The position numbers and the translations under genes are program-made. Below are positions 6,461-17,154 of a stretch of 17,154 nucleotides of DNA, in pieces. The notes beneath the pieces were generated by a model that did not search any database, was not told the origin of the DNA, and saw only the letters and a program-made list of their open reading frames with translations. This stretch comes from Pseudomonadota bacterium (GTDB lineage: Bacteria > CALINM01): assembly GCA_026415985.1 (NCBI GenBank), contig JAOAGA010000036.1:1-17154 (forward strand). Reading direction: 5' to 3'. Positions within the stretch are counted from its first letter, which is position 1, and each line of letters begins with the position of its first letter.

Positions 6461-8852
6461 CTTTCTTTTTCTCCTTCGGCTTTTTGCCTTCTTCTTTGCC
6501 CTTTTCCTTTAACTCCAAAAGTGCTTTTTCAACATAATAATTTACCGAATTCTCTTCAAATCTCCCTGTTTGAGGATCATACGCCCCTGATTTTAAACCC
6601 GTTAATAACTCCAATGCCTCTTCGACATTTTCTACCGCATATATATGAAAAAGTCCTTTTTCTACGGCGGAGCAGACTTCCTCATTAAGCATAAGATGCT
6701 GAACATTTGATTTGGGTATTATTACGCCTGTTTCCTTTTCTTTGAATCCTCTCTCTTTCACTACCTCAAAAAAACCTTCTATCTTCTCATTGACGCCACC
6801 GATTGGCTGAACCTCTCCATACTGATTTATGGAGCCCGTAACGGATATACATTGTTTTATCGGAATATTGCCTATGGCAGAATGAAGAACCACCGCTTCT
6901 GCAACAGAGGCACTGTCTCCTTCAATCATTCCGTATAGCTGTTCAAAACAAATATTTGCACTAAAACTAAGAGAGCCTTTCTTTCCAAACTTATTATTAA
7001 AATAGGAAGAAATAATCATTGACGCCTTGTCATGTATCTTTCCGCTTAATTTTGCTTCTCTGTCAATATGAACTACTCCTCCTTTACCCGTTGAAACAGT
7101 TGCGGTTATCCGGGAGGGTCTTCCGAATCTGTAATCACCCAAGTCATAGACAGAAAGTCCGTTAATCACACCAACCCTGCTTCCTTCTGTAGAGACCAGA
7201 AGGACATCTCTCATAAATTGTTCCTGTATTTTTCTTTCTATCTTGTTGTGTCTTTCCCTTTTTTTGTTAAGGGCGGTAACCACATCCTCTCTCGTAACTA
7301 TATCCTTTCCGGATTTTTTTGCAAAAAAGCAGGCCTCTCTGACAAGTTCGGCTATGTCATCTATTCTTATAGATAATCTTTTCTGATCATCGATTAATCT
7401 TCCACCATACTCAATAACTCTCTGTATGGCACTATCATCAAAGGGGAGCAGTCCTTCTTTTTCAACAAGATGATTTATATAAAAGGCATAGGAAGACTCT
7501 CCCTTTTCATCCCACAAAATATCTCTTTCAAAATCGACCTTAACCTTAAAAATTTTTGAAAACTCCTCATCGTAATTATAGAGAATATAGTAAATAAAGG
7601 GGTTACCTATTATTGTTATCTTTATATCAAGAGGAATCGGCTCAGGTTTTAGCGTTCCAGAGGACATCCTGTAGGGCTCCATTGGATCTTCAATTCTGAT
7701 TTCCTTGTTTTTGATCGCCCTTTTTAATATGTCATAGGAAAAGGGGTTTTTAAATACATCAAGGGCATCAAGTATCAAATATCCGCCATTGGCCTTGTGA
7801 AGGGCACCAGATTTTATCAGTGTAAAATCGGTAAGTGCCATACCCATCTGAAAGCGATACTCAATCTTGCCTATGAGGTTAAAGGCGTTTGGATTGGTCT
7901 CAAAAACTACCGGTGTCCCCTCTTCACCGCTTCTGTCAATTAATACATTAACCTTATATTTAACAAAAGAAGGCTCAGGCTTAAAAAACCTCAGAGCCAT
8001 ATTGGCAGGAACAGGCAGTTCCGCCTGTTTGAAGTCTTCTAAGTTGTTTAATATATCCTCCTGAACATTAGAAAGATACTCTATGATTTTTGGGTTAAAG
8101 CCAAACCTCTCTTTTAGATCATCTATATGATAAGCAACATTGTTAAAGGCAACCTTTTTTTCTAACTCCAAAAGCTTTCTGCGCGTTTCTTTTTCTGCCT
8201 CTTTTACAACCTTTATCGCCTCTTTTAGCCTGTTTTGTAGGACCTTTATTTTTTCCTGAATGGCCTTTTTTTCAACCTCAGATAATCTGGAAAACTTTTC
8301 ATCGTCGAGAACCTCGTTGTCTTTTACAGGAAGAAACATGAAGCCTTCTGCACCTTTTTCCAGTACAAAGCCTCTCCCTCTTGCCTCATCATTAAGTGAT
8401 TCAAATATCTGCCGATCAAACTCCTGAAACCTCTCTATCAGCTGAGTTCTTTCCTGTTCAAACTCCTTTGACTCAAAAACTTTAGGAATCTCTTTACGGA
8501 GAGATTCAATAAGCTCATCCATCTCTTTCGAAAACAAAGCACCATAACCTTTGGGGAAATTGAGATATATTGGGCTGTCGGGCTCTTTAAAGTTATATAC
8601 ATAAACAAAATCTTCCGGTTCTTTTTCCGACAGAGCCTTTTGTTTTGTAATCTCCAAGATGAGATGATGTTTGCCAAGACCGGGCTCTCCTAAGGCAAAG
8701 ATGTTATAGCCATCTGATTTAATATCAAGCCCAAACTCAATGGCTTCTATTGCAGATTTCTGTATATCAAAAAAACCTTCCTTCTTTATCTGACCGTTTT
8801 TTGAAGAATAGGTGCTGGTTTTTTTTATCTGAGTTGTTGTAAGCTTTTCCAA
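6453..8852 (-). CDS. Lon-like AAA+ ATP-dependent protease (AAA_32/LonB type)
   Basis: A 799-residue protein combining an AAA+ ATPase with a C-terminal Lon serine protease domain. The Walker A motif is GEPGLGKH (55-62), with His where Ser/Thr is usual. A charged coiled-coil insertion spans about 110-235. The Walker B motif is in GGYLILDALD (356-365). The Lon domain (about 560-755) has the Ser-Lys dyad: Ser647 in EGDSAS and Lys690 in GGVNEKIEG. The tail after 780 is Lys/Glu-rich. It lacks the N-terminal domain of classical LonA and has no membrane segments like archaeal LonB, so it should be cytoplasmic. The start is TTG with GGAG 6 nt before it, 9 bp after the gyrB stop. The place behind gyrB suggests co-expression with replication genes. 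Substrates are unknown. Confidence 0.93.
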   Translation of the reverse strand: MEKLTTTQIKKTSTYSSKNGQIKKEGFFDIQKSAIEAIEFGLDIKSDGYNIFALGEPGLGKHHLILEITKQKALSEKEPEDFVYVYNFKEPDSPIYLNFPKGYGALFSKEMDELIESLRKEIPKVFESKEFEQERTQLIERFQEFDRQIFESLNDEARGRGFVLEKGAEGFMFLPVKDNEVLDDEKFSRLSEVEKKAIQEKIKVLQNRLKEAIKVVKEAEKETRRKLLELEKKVAFNNVAYHIDDLKERFGFNPKIIEYLSNVQEDILNNLEDFKQAELPVPANMALRFFKPEPSFVKYKVNVLIDRSGEEGTPVVFETNPNAFNLIGKIEYRFQMGMALTDFTLIKSGALHKANGGYLILDALDVFKNPFSYDILKRAIKNKEIRIEDPMEPYRMSSGTLKPEPIPLDIKITIIGNPFIYYILYNYDEEFSKIFKVKVDFERDILWDEKGESSYAFYINHLVEKEGLLPFDDSAIQRVIEYGGRLIDDQKRLSIRIDDIAELVREACFFAKKSGKDIVTREDVVTALNKKRERHNKIERKIQEQFMRDVLLVSTEGSRVGVINGLSVYDLGDYRFGRPSRITATVSTGKGGVVHIDREAKLSGKIHDKASMIISSYFNNKFGKKGSLSFSANICFEQLYGMIEGDSASVAEAVVLHSAIGNIPIKQCISVTGSINQYGEVQPIGGVNEKIEGFFEVVKERGFKEKETGVIIPKSNVQHLMLNEEVCSAVEKGLFHIYAVENVEEALELLTGLKSGAYDPQTGRFEENSVNYYVEKALLELKEKGKEEGKKPKEKKKDE

Positions 8853-8861
8853 TGTTTTCTC

Positions 8862-12190
<3,329 letters not shown>

Positions 12191-13273
12191 CTAAATCTTT
12201 ATTGGCATTACAACCGCTTTATAGTTTTCATCACCTGATATAAGAACTGCCTTGTTGGAATCTTTTATGGACATCTCTATCTTATCAGCCTCTGCTTTTG
12301 ATATTGCTTCTATCAGATACTGTGCGTTAAAACCAATATCTATGCTTTCGCCGTCATAGATATGATCTATCTCATCCTCACCTTCTCCCAACTCTACATT
12401 GACACCTTTTATGGAAATAATATCCTGTTTAATTGAGAACATAACACCTTTTGTGCTCTCTTCTGCTATTACAAGTAGTCTCTCCAGACTCTCCAGTATC
12501 TTACTCTTGTCTATATATGATTTGAAAGGGTTGTTTAGAGGTAAAACCTCAACATAATTGGGAAACTTAACTTCTCTTAACCTTGTAATGAAGGTTGTTC
12601 CATCAGATTCAAAACTGGCGTAATTGTCTTCAATAGATATGTCTAAGTTATCTGTTTCCTCTGTTGAAAATATCTTTATTATCTCAGAAGTTCCCTTTTT
12701 GGAAATTAATATATTCTCTATCTCTTTTTCAAAGGGAAGTTCATAATAGCACAGCCTGAAGGAGTCGGATGTTACAAACCTTAGTTTTTCATTAATTTTG
12801 TGAATGTAAACACCGTTAAGACTAAGTCTTGACTCATCGGGGTAAATGGCATACTCAACTTTATTCAGTGCTTTTATAAAGTCTGCCCTTTTGAGGGTTA
12901 TCTTTTTGTCTGTCGATGGTTTTTTTATTGCGGGAAAGTCTTCAGGGGATTGTGAGAATAGTTTGAAAGAGGATTTTCCTGATTTTATAAGAATGTTTTT
13001 TTCTTCCTGTGATATGGTTATGGACTCTCCTGAAAGGCTTTTGATTATTTCAAAGAATTTCTTTGATGGAATACATATAGATCCTGTATTTTCAATTGTT
13101 CCATAAGAGGTTGATATAATGGAGTTATCCAGGTTAGTAGCCTTGATTGTTATCTTGTCTTTAGCTTCAAGTAAAATATTATTAAGAATGGGCATAGTGG
13201 TTCTTTTTTCGGATATTCCCTGTACCTTTTTAAGTGATTTCAGTATTTCCTCTTTCTTTACTATTACTTTCAT
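12191..13273 (-). CDS. dnaN: DNA polymerase III beta sliding clamp
   Basis: The ring-shaped processivity clamp, a dimer encircling DNA that tethers polymerase III and repair proteins. Its 360 residues match the family's three repeated clamp domains. The start is typical (MKVIVKKEEILKSLKKVQ, then RTTMPILNNILLEA), and so is the end (AVVMPIKI, like the usual VVMPMRL), which forms part of the client-binding pocket. The ATG has an AAGGAG site about 8 nt upstream. It is separated from dnaA by 149 bp of AT-rich DNA but abuts recF, so dnaN-recF-gyrB-lon may have a separate promoter in that gap; I could not place one with confidence. Confidence 0.97.
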   Translation of the reverse strand: MKVIVKKEEILKSLKKVQGISEKRTTMPILNNILLEAKDKITIKATNLDNSIISTSYGTIENTGSICIPSKKFFEIIKSLSGESITISQEEKNILIKSGKSSFKLFSQSPEDFPAIKKPSTDKKITLKRADFIKALNKVEYAIYPDESRLSLNGVYIHKINEKLRFVTSDSFRLCYYELPFEKEIENILISKKGTSEIIKIFSTEETDNLDISIEDNYASFESDGTTFITRLREVKFPNYVEVLPLNNPFKSYIDKSKILESLERLLVIAEESTKGVMFSIKQDIISIKGVNVELGEGEDEIDHIYDGESIDIGFNAQYLIEAISKAEADKIEMSIKDSNKAVLISGDENYKAVVMPIKI

Positions 13274-13422
13274 CTTTTACTCCTTATTTAGTAGATATTA
13301 GTAGTCTATGTTAATTTGTTGATTACTTAATATAACTTGCTGTTTTTAAATAAAAAAACAATGTTTATAAATTGTTTACAAAAAAAATGTTATTAACATG
13401 TAAGTATAGTTTAAAGTTTTTA
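13274..13422. other. AT-rich dnaA-dnaN gap with weak DnaA-box-like sites, candidate oriC element
   Basis: No gene is visible in these 149 bp. Near-matches to the DnaA box occur on the minus strand as TAATCAACA (13317-13325) and TTATAAACA (13362-13370) and on the plus strand as TTATTAACA (13390-13398). The last lies within the inverted repeat ATGTTA-T-TAACAT. TAGTAG-ATAT-TAGTAG at 13289-13304 resembles the DnaA-trio elements known from Bacillus origins. In many bacteria the dnaA-dnaN gap is part of oriC. DNA this AT-rich gives such matches by chance, so the assignment is tentative. Confidence 0.35.
13356..13377 (-). terminator. Weak AT-only hairpin with T-run after dnaA
   Basis: AAACAAT (13356-13362) pairs with ATTGTTT (13371-13377) around an 8-nt loop. 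In the dnaA direction the stem is followed by a run of T. The stem has only one G/C pair, so strong termination is doubtful. It could instead be a protein-binding inverted repeat, and it overlaps one of the DnaA-box-like sites. Confidence 0.2.
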
Positions 13423-14715
13423 TCAATATTTTTTCAACAGGTTTTCAATGTATTCAACCTGTTTTTTAAAGCTTTCGTCTTCTTCTATTTTTTTAGAAAC
13501 TTTGTTAATGGAATGTATCACTGTTGAGTGATCTTTACCTCCGAATTTGTTGCCGATCTCGTTGAGAGACAGCTCGGTATATTTTCTGCTAAGGTATATG
13601 GCGATATGTCTTGCTATAGAAATTTTTTTAAGTTTTTTTTGAGATTTAATATCAGAGATCTTTAACTGAAAACAGTCACAGGTAGCCTTTTGTATTGATT
13701 CCACTGTAATGACATGGTTTTCCTTTGGCAGGTGATCTGCCAGTATCTCCTTGGTTAAGTTAAGATTTAGTTTTTTCTTTGTAAGGGAGGAGTATGCAAG
13801 GAGTTTGGTGAGAGCGCCTTCCATCTCTCTGATATTTTTATTGATGTTAGTCGCAATAAAATGAATAATTTCATCAGGGAGGGTTACATTATGATAGGCA
13901 GTCTTGCTCTTTATGATTGCGACCCTTGTTTCGTATTCCGGTGGCTGAATATCCACTACCAGTCCCCATTCAAATCTGTTTCTTAACCTGTCGTCTATAT
14001 TTTGTATTAGTTTCGGATATTTATCGCTCGTTATAACTATTTGTTTTTTCTTCTCGTAGAGGTTATTGAAAATAGTAAAAAACTCTTCCTGATTAGCTTC
14101 TTTACCTGCTATGAACTGAACATCGTCAAGAAGAAGAATATCAACATTTTTAAACCTTTCCCTAAACTCATTCATCCGCTGGAATCTTATGGCACTTATG
14201 AAATCATTTACAAATTTCTGTGAAGGACAGTAAAGAATATTTATACCTTCATATTTCTGATAAACCGCATGACCTATAGCCATTATCAGATGGGTTTTTC
14301 CCAACCCCACATTACTATAGATTAGTAAGGGGTTGTATTGATTGCCAAGATTATTAACGACCGCATTTGATGCTGCGTGGGCAAACTCATTGGAGGGACC
14401 GGTTATAAAGTTTTCAAAGGTATATCGGGATATTAAAGAGGGGTGTAATTTTTTCTCACCGGGTTCTTTAATATTAGATTTTTCTGTAGATACAATAACT
14501 TTTACAGGCTTTTCCAATAAGGAAGAAAAAATACCCTCTATTGTTGTAAGATAGTTTTCATTAATCCAGTCTCTGAAAAAATCATTTGGTGTCGATAACT
14601 TTATGGTATCTTCCTCATAGGAGAGAATGCCCATTGGTTCAATCCATATATCAAATGTTGAGGAATCGAAAAAGTTTTTTGATTGTTCAAGGAATTTTTT
14701 CCAGAGTTCAATCAT
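13423..14715 (-). CDS. dnaA: Chromosomal replication initiator DnaA
   Basis: DnaA binds DnaA boxes, oligomerises with ATP and melts the origin. I chose the ATG at 14715 (430 residues) because MIELWKKFLEQ matches the family N-terminus and a promoter-like pair (TTGAAT-17-TAAATT) ends 8 nt before it. The same frame is open to an ATG at 14745 (10 more residues), which would lie inside that promoter. Neither start has a Shine-Dalgarno. Domain I is followed by a very short linker. The AAA+ domain has Walker A SNVGLGKT (134-141; first Gly replaced by Ser), Walker B ILLLDDVQF (193-201), sensor 1 ITSD, an arginine-finger region DDRLRNRFEWG and sensor 2 NIREMEGAL. Domain IV contains the DNA-binding signature GGKDHSTVIHSINK (392-405), so boxes near TTATCCACA are expected. 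Confidence 0.96.
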   Translation of the reverse strand: MIELWKKFLEQSKNFFDSSTFDIWIEPMGILSYEEDTIKLSTPNDFFRDWINENYLTTIEGIFSSLLEKPVKVIVSTEKSNIKEPGEKKLHPSLISRYTFENFITGPSNEFAHAASNAVVNNLGNQYNPLLIYSNVGLGKTHLIMAIGHAVYQKYEGINILYCPSQKFVNDFISAIRFQRMNEFRERFKNVDILLLDDVQFIAGKEANQEEFFTIFNNLYEKKKQIVITSDKYPKLIQNIDDRLRNRFEWGLVVDIQPPEYETRVAIIKSKTAYHNVTLPDEIIHFIATNINKNIREMEGALTKLLAYSSLTKKKLNLNLTKEILADHLPKENHVITVESIQKATCDCFQLKISDIKSQKKLKKISIARHIAIYLSRKYTELSLNEIGNKFGGKDHSTVIHSINKVSKKIEEDESFKKQVEYIENLLKKY

Positions 14716-14723
14716 AGATAAAC

Positions 14724-14752
14724 AATTTATCAAATTAAAAATCATAATTCAA
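14724..14752 (-). promoter_or_regulatory. Probable dnaA promoter, leaderless
   Basis: On the minus strand TTGAAT (14747-14752) and TAAATT (14724-14729) are 17 bp apart, and the -10 is preceded by TGA, forming an extended -10. The -10 ends 8 nt before the ATG at 14715, so transcription would start at or just before it. This supports the shorter DnaA and explains the missing Shine-Dalgarno. Confidence 0.45.
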
Positions 14753-14850
14753 GTAAACTAATTTATGTCTAAGGGGGTAGAAGAATTAATATTCTGGTTG
14801 TATAACTTGTTGATAATACTAAATAATATGGCATAAAGATAGAGCCCTGT

Positions 14851-14878
14851 TTGACTTATGAAAATAGGTTGTTAGAAT
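14851..14878 (+). promoter_or_regulatory. Promoter of the V/A-type ATPase operon
   Basis: TTGACT (14851-14856) is followed after 16 bp by TAGAAT (14873-14878). The first gene starts at 14898, preceded by AGGAGG at 14886-14891. The predicted leader would therefore be only about 12-14 nt and just include the ribosome binding site. No better hexamer pair was seen in the gap. Confidence 0.45.
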
Positions 14879-14897
14879 TTCTATTAGGAGGATTATT

Positions 14898-15200
14898 ATG
14901 AGTATATTAAAGGAGCTGTTGGCTGAAGAAGAAAGGATAAGGAAGCTCTTGGAAGAAGAGAAAAGAAACATAAAGGAGTATTTGGATAATAAAAGAGAGG
15001 AGCTTAATCTGAAACTTAGGACATACGAGGAAGAGCTTATCAGAAATATTGGTATAAATGCAGAAAAGACCGAAAAGGACTACAGAGATCTTTTAGAAAA
15101 AAAGTTAGAAAACTACAGGTTGATGATCCAATATTTCAAAGAGATGGAAGAAAACGCCCTTTTTGAGATGGCATTTAAATACTACAGGTCAATTCTTTAA
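14898..15200 (+). CDS. V/A-type ATPase stalk-like coiled-coil subunit (G/H family)
   Basis: A 100-residue protein, nearly all helical and highly charged, with continuous heptad-like spacing from residue 1 to about 85 and no membrane segment. In V/A-ATPase operons such a protein directly before subunit I is the peripheral-stalk subunit (G/H; AhaH or NtpF in named systems) that pairs with subunit E to hold the catalytic head. Sequence alone does not prove this, since coiled coils are poorly conserved, and the call rests mainly on gene order. It has a strong AGGAGG site 6 nt before the ATG and ends 2 bp before subunit I. It is the first gene of the operon. Confidence 0.78.
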   Translation: MSILKELLAEEERIRKLLEEEKRNIKEYLDNKREELNLKLRTYEEELIRNIGINAEKTEKDYRDLLEKKLENYRLMIQYFKEMEENALFEMAFKYYRSIL

Positions 15201-15202
15201 TT

Positions 15203-17056
15203 ATGATTGTTCCGTTTTCAAAAATTCAGATAATCGGATCTTTATACAGTTTAGACAGGGTAATTAATTTTTTGAAAGAAGAAAAGGTAATACATCCCGA
15301 AAAAGAGATAGAAAATTTTTGTGGTGATCTAAAGGATTTATTAAAAAACTACAACAGAACTGAAGAAACAATAAGAGAAAGAATTTATTTGGAAAGCCTT
15401 AAGAAAAAACTGGAAGAGTTTTTCGAAATAACAAAGGGCACAGAGATAGATACACGTGAAGAAAAAGAACAAGTGGAAGTAAATATTACCATCGAAGAGG
15501 CAGAAAAGGATATAAAGCTATTCAAAGGTCTTCTAAAAAAATTTGATGAAGTTAAAAGAAAAAACGAAGAACTGGAACTCTACCGGAGTTTTCTTAGTCT
15601 GGCAGAAGAATCTAACTTATTGGAAGTAAGTTCGTTGGAAATTACTGGACTATTACTTAGAAATGAAGAATCAGCTGAAAGGTTAAGGAAGATACTGGAA
15701 GAAAAAGGAGAGGGGCTCTTAAAGCTAATTATAAAAACTGATGAAAAAAACAATGTTATTGGTTTGATTGTATATCCAAAAGACTCTAAGGAGAGCTTAA
15801 GAAAATATTTAAGAGATTTAAACATACCAGAAATGGTAACCCCCCCGCAGTTAAAATCATTAAGCTTTGAGGAAAAAATAAGGTCAATAGAAGAAGAGCT
15901 ATCGAAACTATCCGGGCAATATTTTCTGTTAAAAAGGGAAATAGAGGATAATATTTCTGAAAGATACGGACTTTATAAAGAAAATCACAGAGCTGTTCTG
16001 CAGAAACTAAAAGAAATAGAAGAAAGAGTTTATCTGTACAAATCGGAAAAACTTTTTTTCATCTTTGGATGGATACCGAAGGATAGAGTAGAAGAGTTAA
16101 AGGAAAAGCTGAAGAAAAGATTTAATGACATGGTGCTCTTGGAAGAGCTTGAAATAGTTGAAAAAGAAAAGAACAGCATACCTGTTATAATGAAAAACTC
16201 AGCCTATTTTAAGCCTTTCGAGATATTTACAAAAGTTTTTCCTCTTCCGACCTATGGGTCTTACGATCCAACTGTTTTCTTGGGCATCTTTTTTCCTGTT
16301 TTTTTTGGAGTTATCGTTGGTGATATAGGATATGGTCTGATAATATTACTAATTTCGAAGATTGGCTCAAGATTGTTTAAAAACAATTTTCTACAGGATC
16401 TCTCAAGGGTAATCTTTTATGGCGGGTTAAGTGCCCTTTTGTTTGGTTTTGTTTATGGTGAGATGTTTGGTGAGTTTGGCAGGGAGATAGAGGTCATAAA
16501 AGCAATAAAAATTTTAGACAGAGGACACTCCATAACACAGATGTTTTTTATCTCTATTTTTATTGGAGTTGCTCACGTTATATTAGGATTTCTGTTAAGC
16601 TTTATACGTCCTGCGGAAAAAAAGGAGAGATTGGTTTCGTTATTGTTGATATTTTGTATAGTGATGTTGATTAGTATTACCTATCTTTTGTTTACCGGTG
16701 AAGATCAAAAAATACTTTATTTAATGATGATTGCCCTTTCCTTAATAATAGTGCTTTCCGTTATTTTTTACGGAATAATATTTCCCGTTGAGCTTGTTAA
16801 AACCATTGGTAATATAGTCTCTTATGGCAGGATAATGGCAATAGGTCTATCATCGGTTATTCTTGCAAATATTGCCAATAGTTTTTTAGGATCCGTTGGA
16901 AACATTTTTGTAGGATTTCTTGTAGCTTTGTTCATTCATCTGATAAATATTGTCCTGTCAATTTTTTCACCAACTATTCACTCTCTTAGATTACATTATG
17001 TCGAGTTTTTTTCAAAGTTTATGAAGTTTGGCGGGAAAAAATTTAGTCCCTTATAA
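15203..17056 (+). CDS. V/A-type ATPase membrane subunit I (a-subunit homologue)
   Basis: The large stator subunit that couples ion flow to rotor turning. Its 617 residues have the expected two-part layout: a soluble, coiled-coil-rich N-terminal half (1-340) that binds the peripheral stalks, then a membrane half (about 350-590) with several hydrophobic segments. Family motifs are FFGVIVGDIGYG (367-378), SYGRIMAIGLS (540-550) with the essential ion-channel Arg543, and the C-terminal LRLHYVEFFSKF. The ATG is 2 bp after the preceding stop with only a weak ACAGG site, so coupling is likely. The proteolipid gene follows 14 bp downstream. Whether the pump moves H+ or Na+, and whether it makes or uses ATP, cannot be told here. 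Confidence 0.96.
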   Translation: MIVPFSKIQIIGSLYSLDRVINFLKEEKVIHPEKEIENFCGDLKDLLKNYNRTEETIRERIYLESLKKKLEEFFEITKGTEIDTREEKEQVEVNITIEEAEKDIKLFKGLLKKFDEVKRKNEELELYRSFLSLAEESNLLEVSSLEITGLLLRNEESAERLRKILEEKGEGLLKLIIKTDEKNNVIGLIVYPKDSKESLRKYLRDLNIPEMVTPPQLKSLSFEEKIRSIEEELSKLSGQYFLLKREIEDNISERYGLYKENHRAVLQKLKEIEERVYLYKSEKLFFIFGWIPKDRVEELKEKLKKRFNDMVLLEELEIVEKEKNSIPVIMKNSAYFKPFEIFTKVFPLPTYGSYDPTVFLGIFFPVFFGVIVGDIGYGLIILLISKIGSRLFKNNFLQDLSRVIFYGGLSALLFGFVYGEMFGEFGREIEVIKAIKILDRGHSITQMFFISIFIGVAHVILGFLLSFIRPAEKKERLVSLLLIFCIVMLISITYLLFTGEDQKILYLMMIALSLIIVLSVIFYGIIFPVELVKTIGNIVSYGRIMAIGLSSVILANIANSFLGSVGNIFVGFLVALFIHLINIVLSIFSPTIHSLRLHYVEFFSKFMKFGGKKFSPL

Positions 17057-17070
17057 AGGAGGAATACCTT

Positions 17071-17154
17071 ATGGAAACAAAAGTTTTGTTAGCCTTTGCG
17101 TCTGCTCTTGCTGTGGGGTTGTGTGGTATTGCTACTGCCTGGGCACAATCAAAG
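17071..17154 (+). CDS. V/A-type ATPase proteolipid subunit K (partial)
   Basis: The first 28 codons are present and the gene runs off the right edge. METKVLLAFASALAVGLCG followed by IATAWAQSK is the first transmembrane helix of a c-ring proteolipid, ending in the AQSK turn typical of subunit K. AAAGGAGG at 17055-17062 overlaps the subunit I stop and lies 8 nt before the ATG. The ion-binding glutamate and the number of hairpins lie beyond the window. Order after subunit I agrees with bacterial and archaeal V/A-ATPase operons. Confidence 0.88.
   Translation, partial: METKVLLAFASALAVGLCGIATAWAQSK

Larger units (their letters stand above)
14716..14897. other. Divergent intergenic region between dnaA and the ATPase operon
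   Basis: This 182-bp gap holds the start sites of two opposite transcription units and probably the local switch in coding-strand bias. It contains one DnaA-box-like site on the minus strand, TTATCAACA (plus-strand TGTTGATAA, 14808-14816), identical to the central box at 421-429. Eleven bp further along the minus strand lies the weaker TTATACAAC. A short inverted repeat AGAAT/ATTCT spans 14782-14795. The DnaA box could serve dnaA autoregulation or origin function. Confidence 0.45.

Overview
The window looks like chromosomal DNA of a low-GC, probably thermophilic, anaerobic bacterium. The bacterial replication genes dnaA, dnaN, recF and gyrB sit together. Around them are an anaerobic Ni-Fe carbon monoxide dehydrogenase module, the folate/FAD-dependent tRNA methyltransferase TrmFO, a V/A-type ATPase operon and a CRISPR array. 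I cannot name the phylum from this. GyrB carries the large insertion seen in E. coli GyrB, which argues against an ordinary Bacillus/Clostridium lineage.

Layout, left to right. Positions 1-347 hold the end of a CRISPR array with five identical repeats; it runs off the left edge and no cas genes are visible. Positions 348-482 are non-coding: an AT-rich stretch, then three DnaA-box-like 9-mers spaced exactly 11 bp apart. Positions 483-4172 (minus strand) form a three-gene operon read FAD/NAD(P) oxidoreductase, four-cluster ferredoxin (CooF-like), CO dehydrogenase (CooS). The likely electron path is CO to CooS, CooF, the flavoprotein, then NAD(P)+. Positions 4362-4772 (plus) encode a small secreted protein that I cannot assign, framed by a perfect 12-bp inverted repeat. 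Positions 4888-6201 (plus) are trmFO.

Positions 6188-14715 (minus) are the replication block dnaA, dnaN, recF, gyrB, a Lon-like AAA+ protease and a 90-residue coiled-coil protein. From dnaN onward the genes abut or overlap. A 149-bp AT-rich gap separates dnaA from dnaN. From 14898 rightward (plus) a V/A-ATPase operon begins with a stalk-like coiled coil, subunit I and the first 28 codons of subunit K, cut by the right edge.

Transcription diverges at about 14.75-14.9 kb, so an origin near dnaA is plausible. The best-looking DnaA-box cluster, however, lies about 13-14 kb away beside the CRISPR array. Three unit-leading genes (the oxidoreductase, trmFO and dnaA) have promoter-like elements ending 6-8 nt before the ATG and no Shine-Dalgarno sequence, suggesting leaderless mRNAs. 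Most genes inside operons have clear AAGGAGG-type sites or overlap the preceding gene.

No complete new system was identified. The less explained points are the inverted-repeat-flanked secreted gene, the phased DnaA boxes next to the CRISPR array, the leaderless pattern, and the Lon-like protease plus coiled-coil pair at the end of the replication operon.
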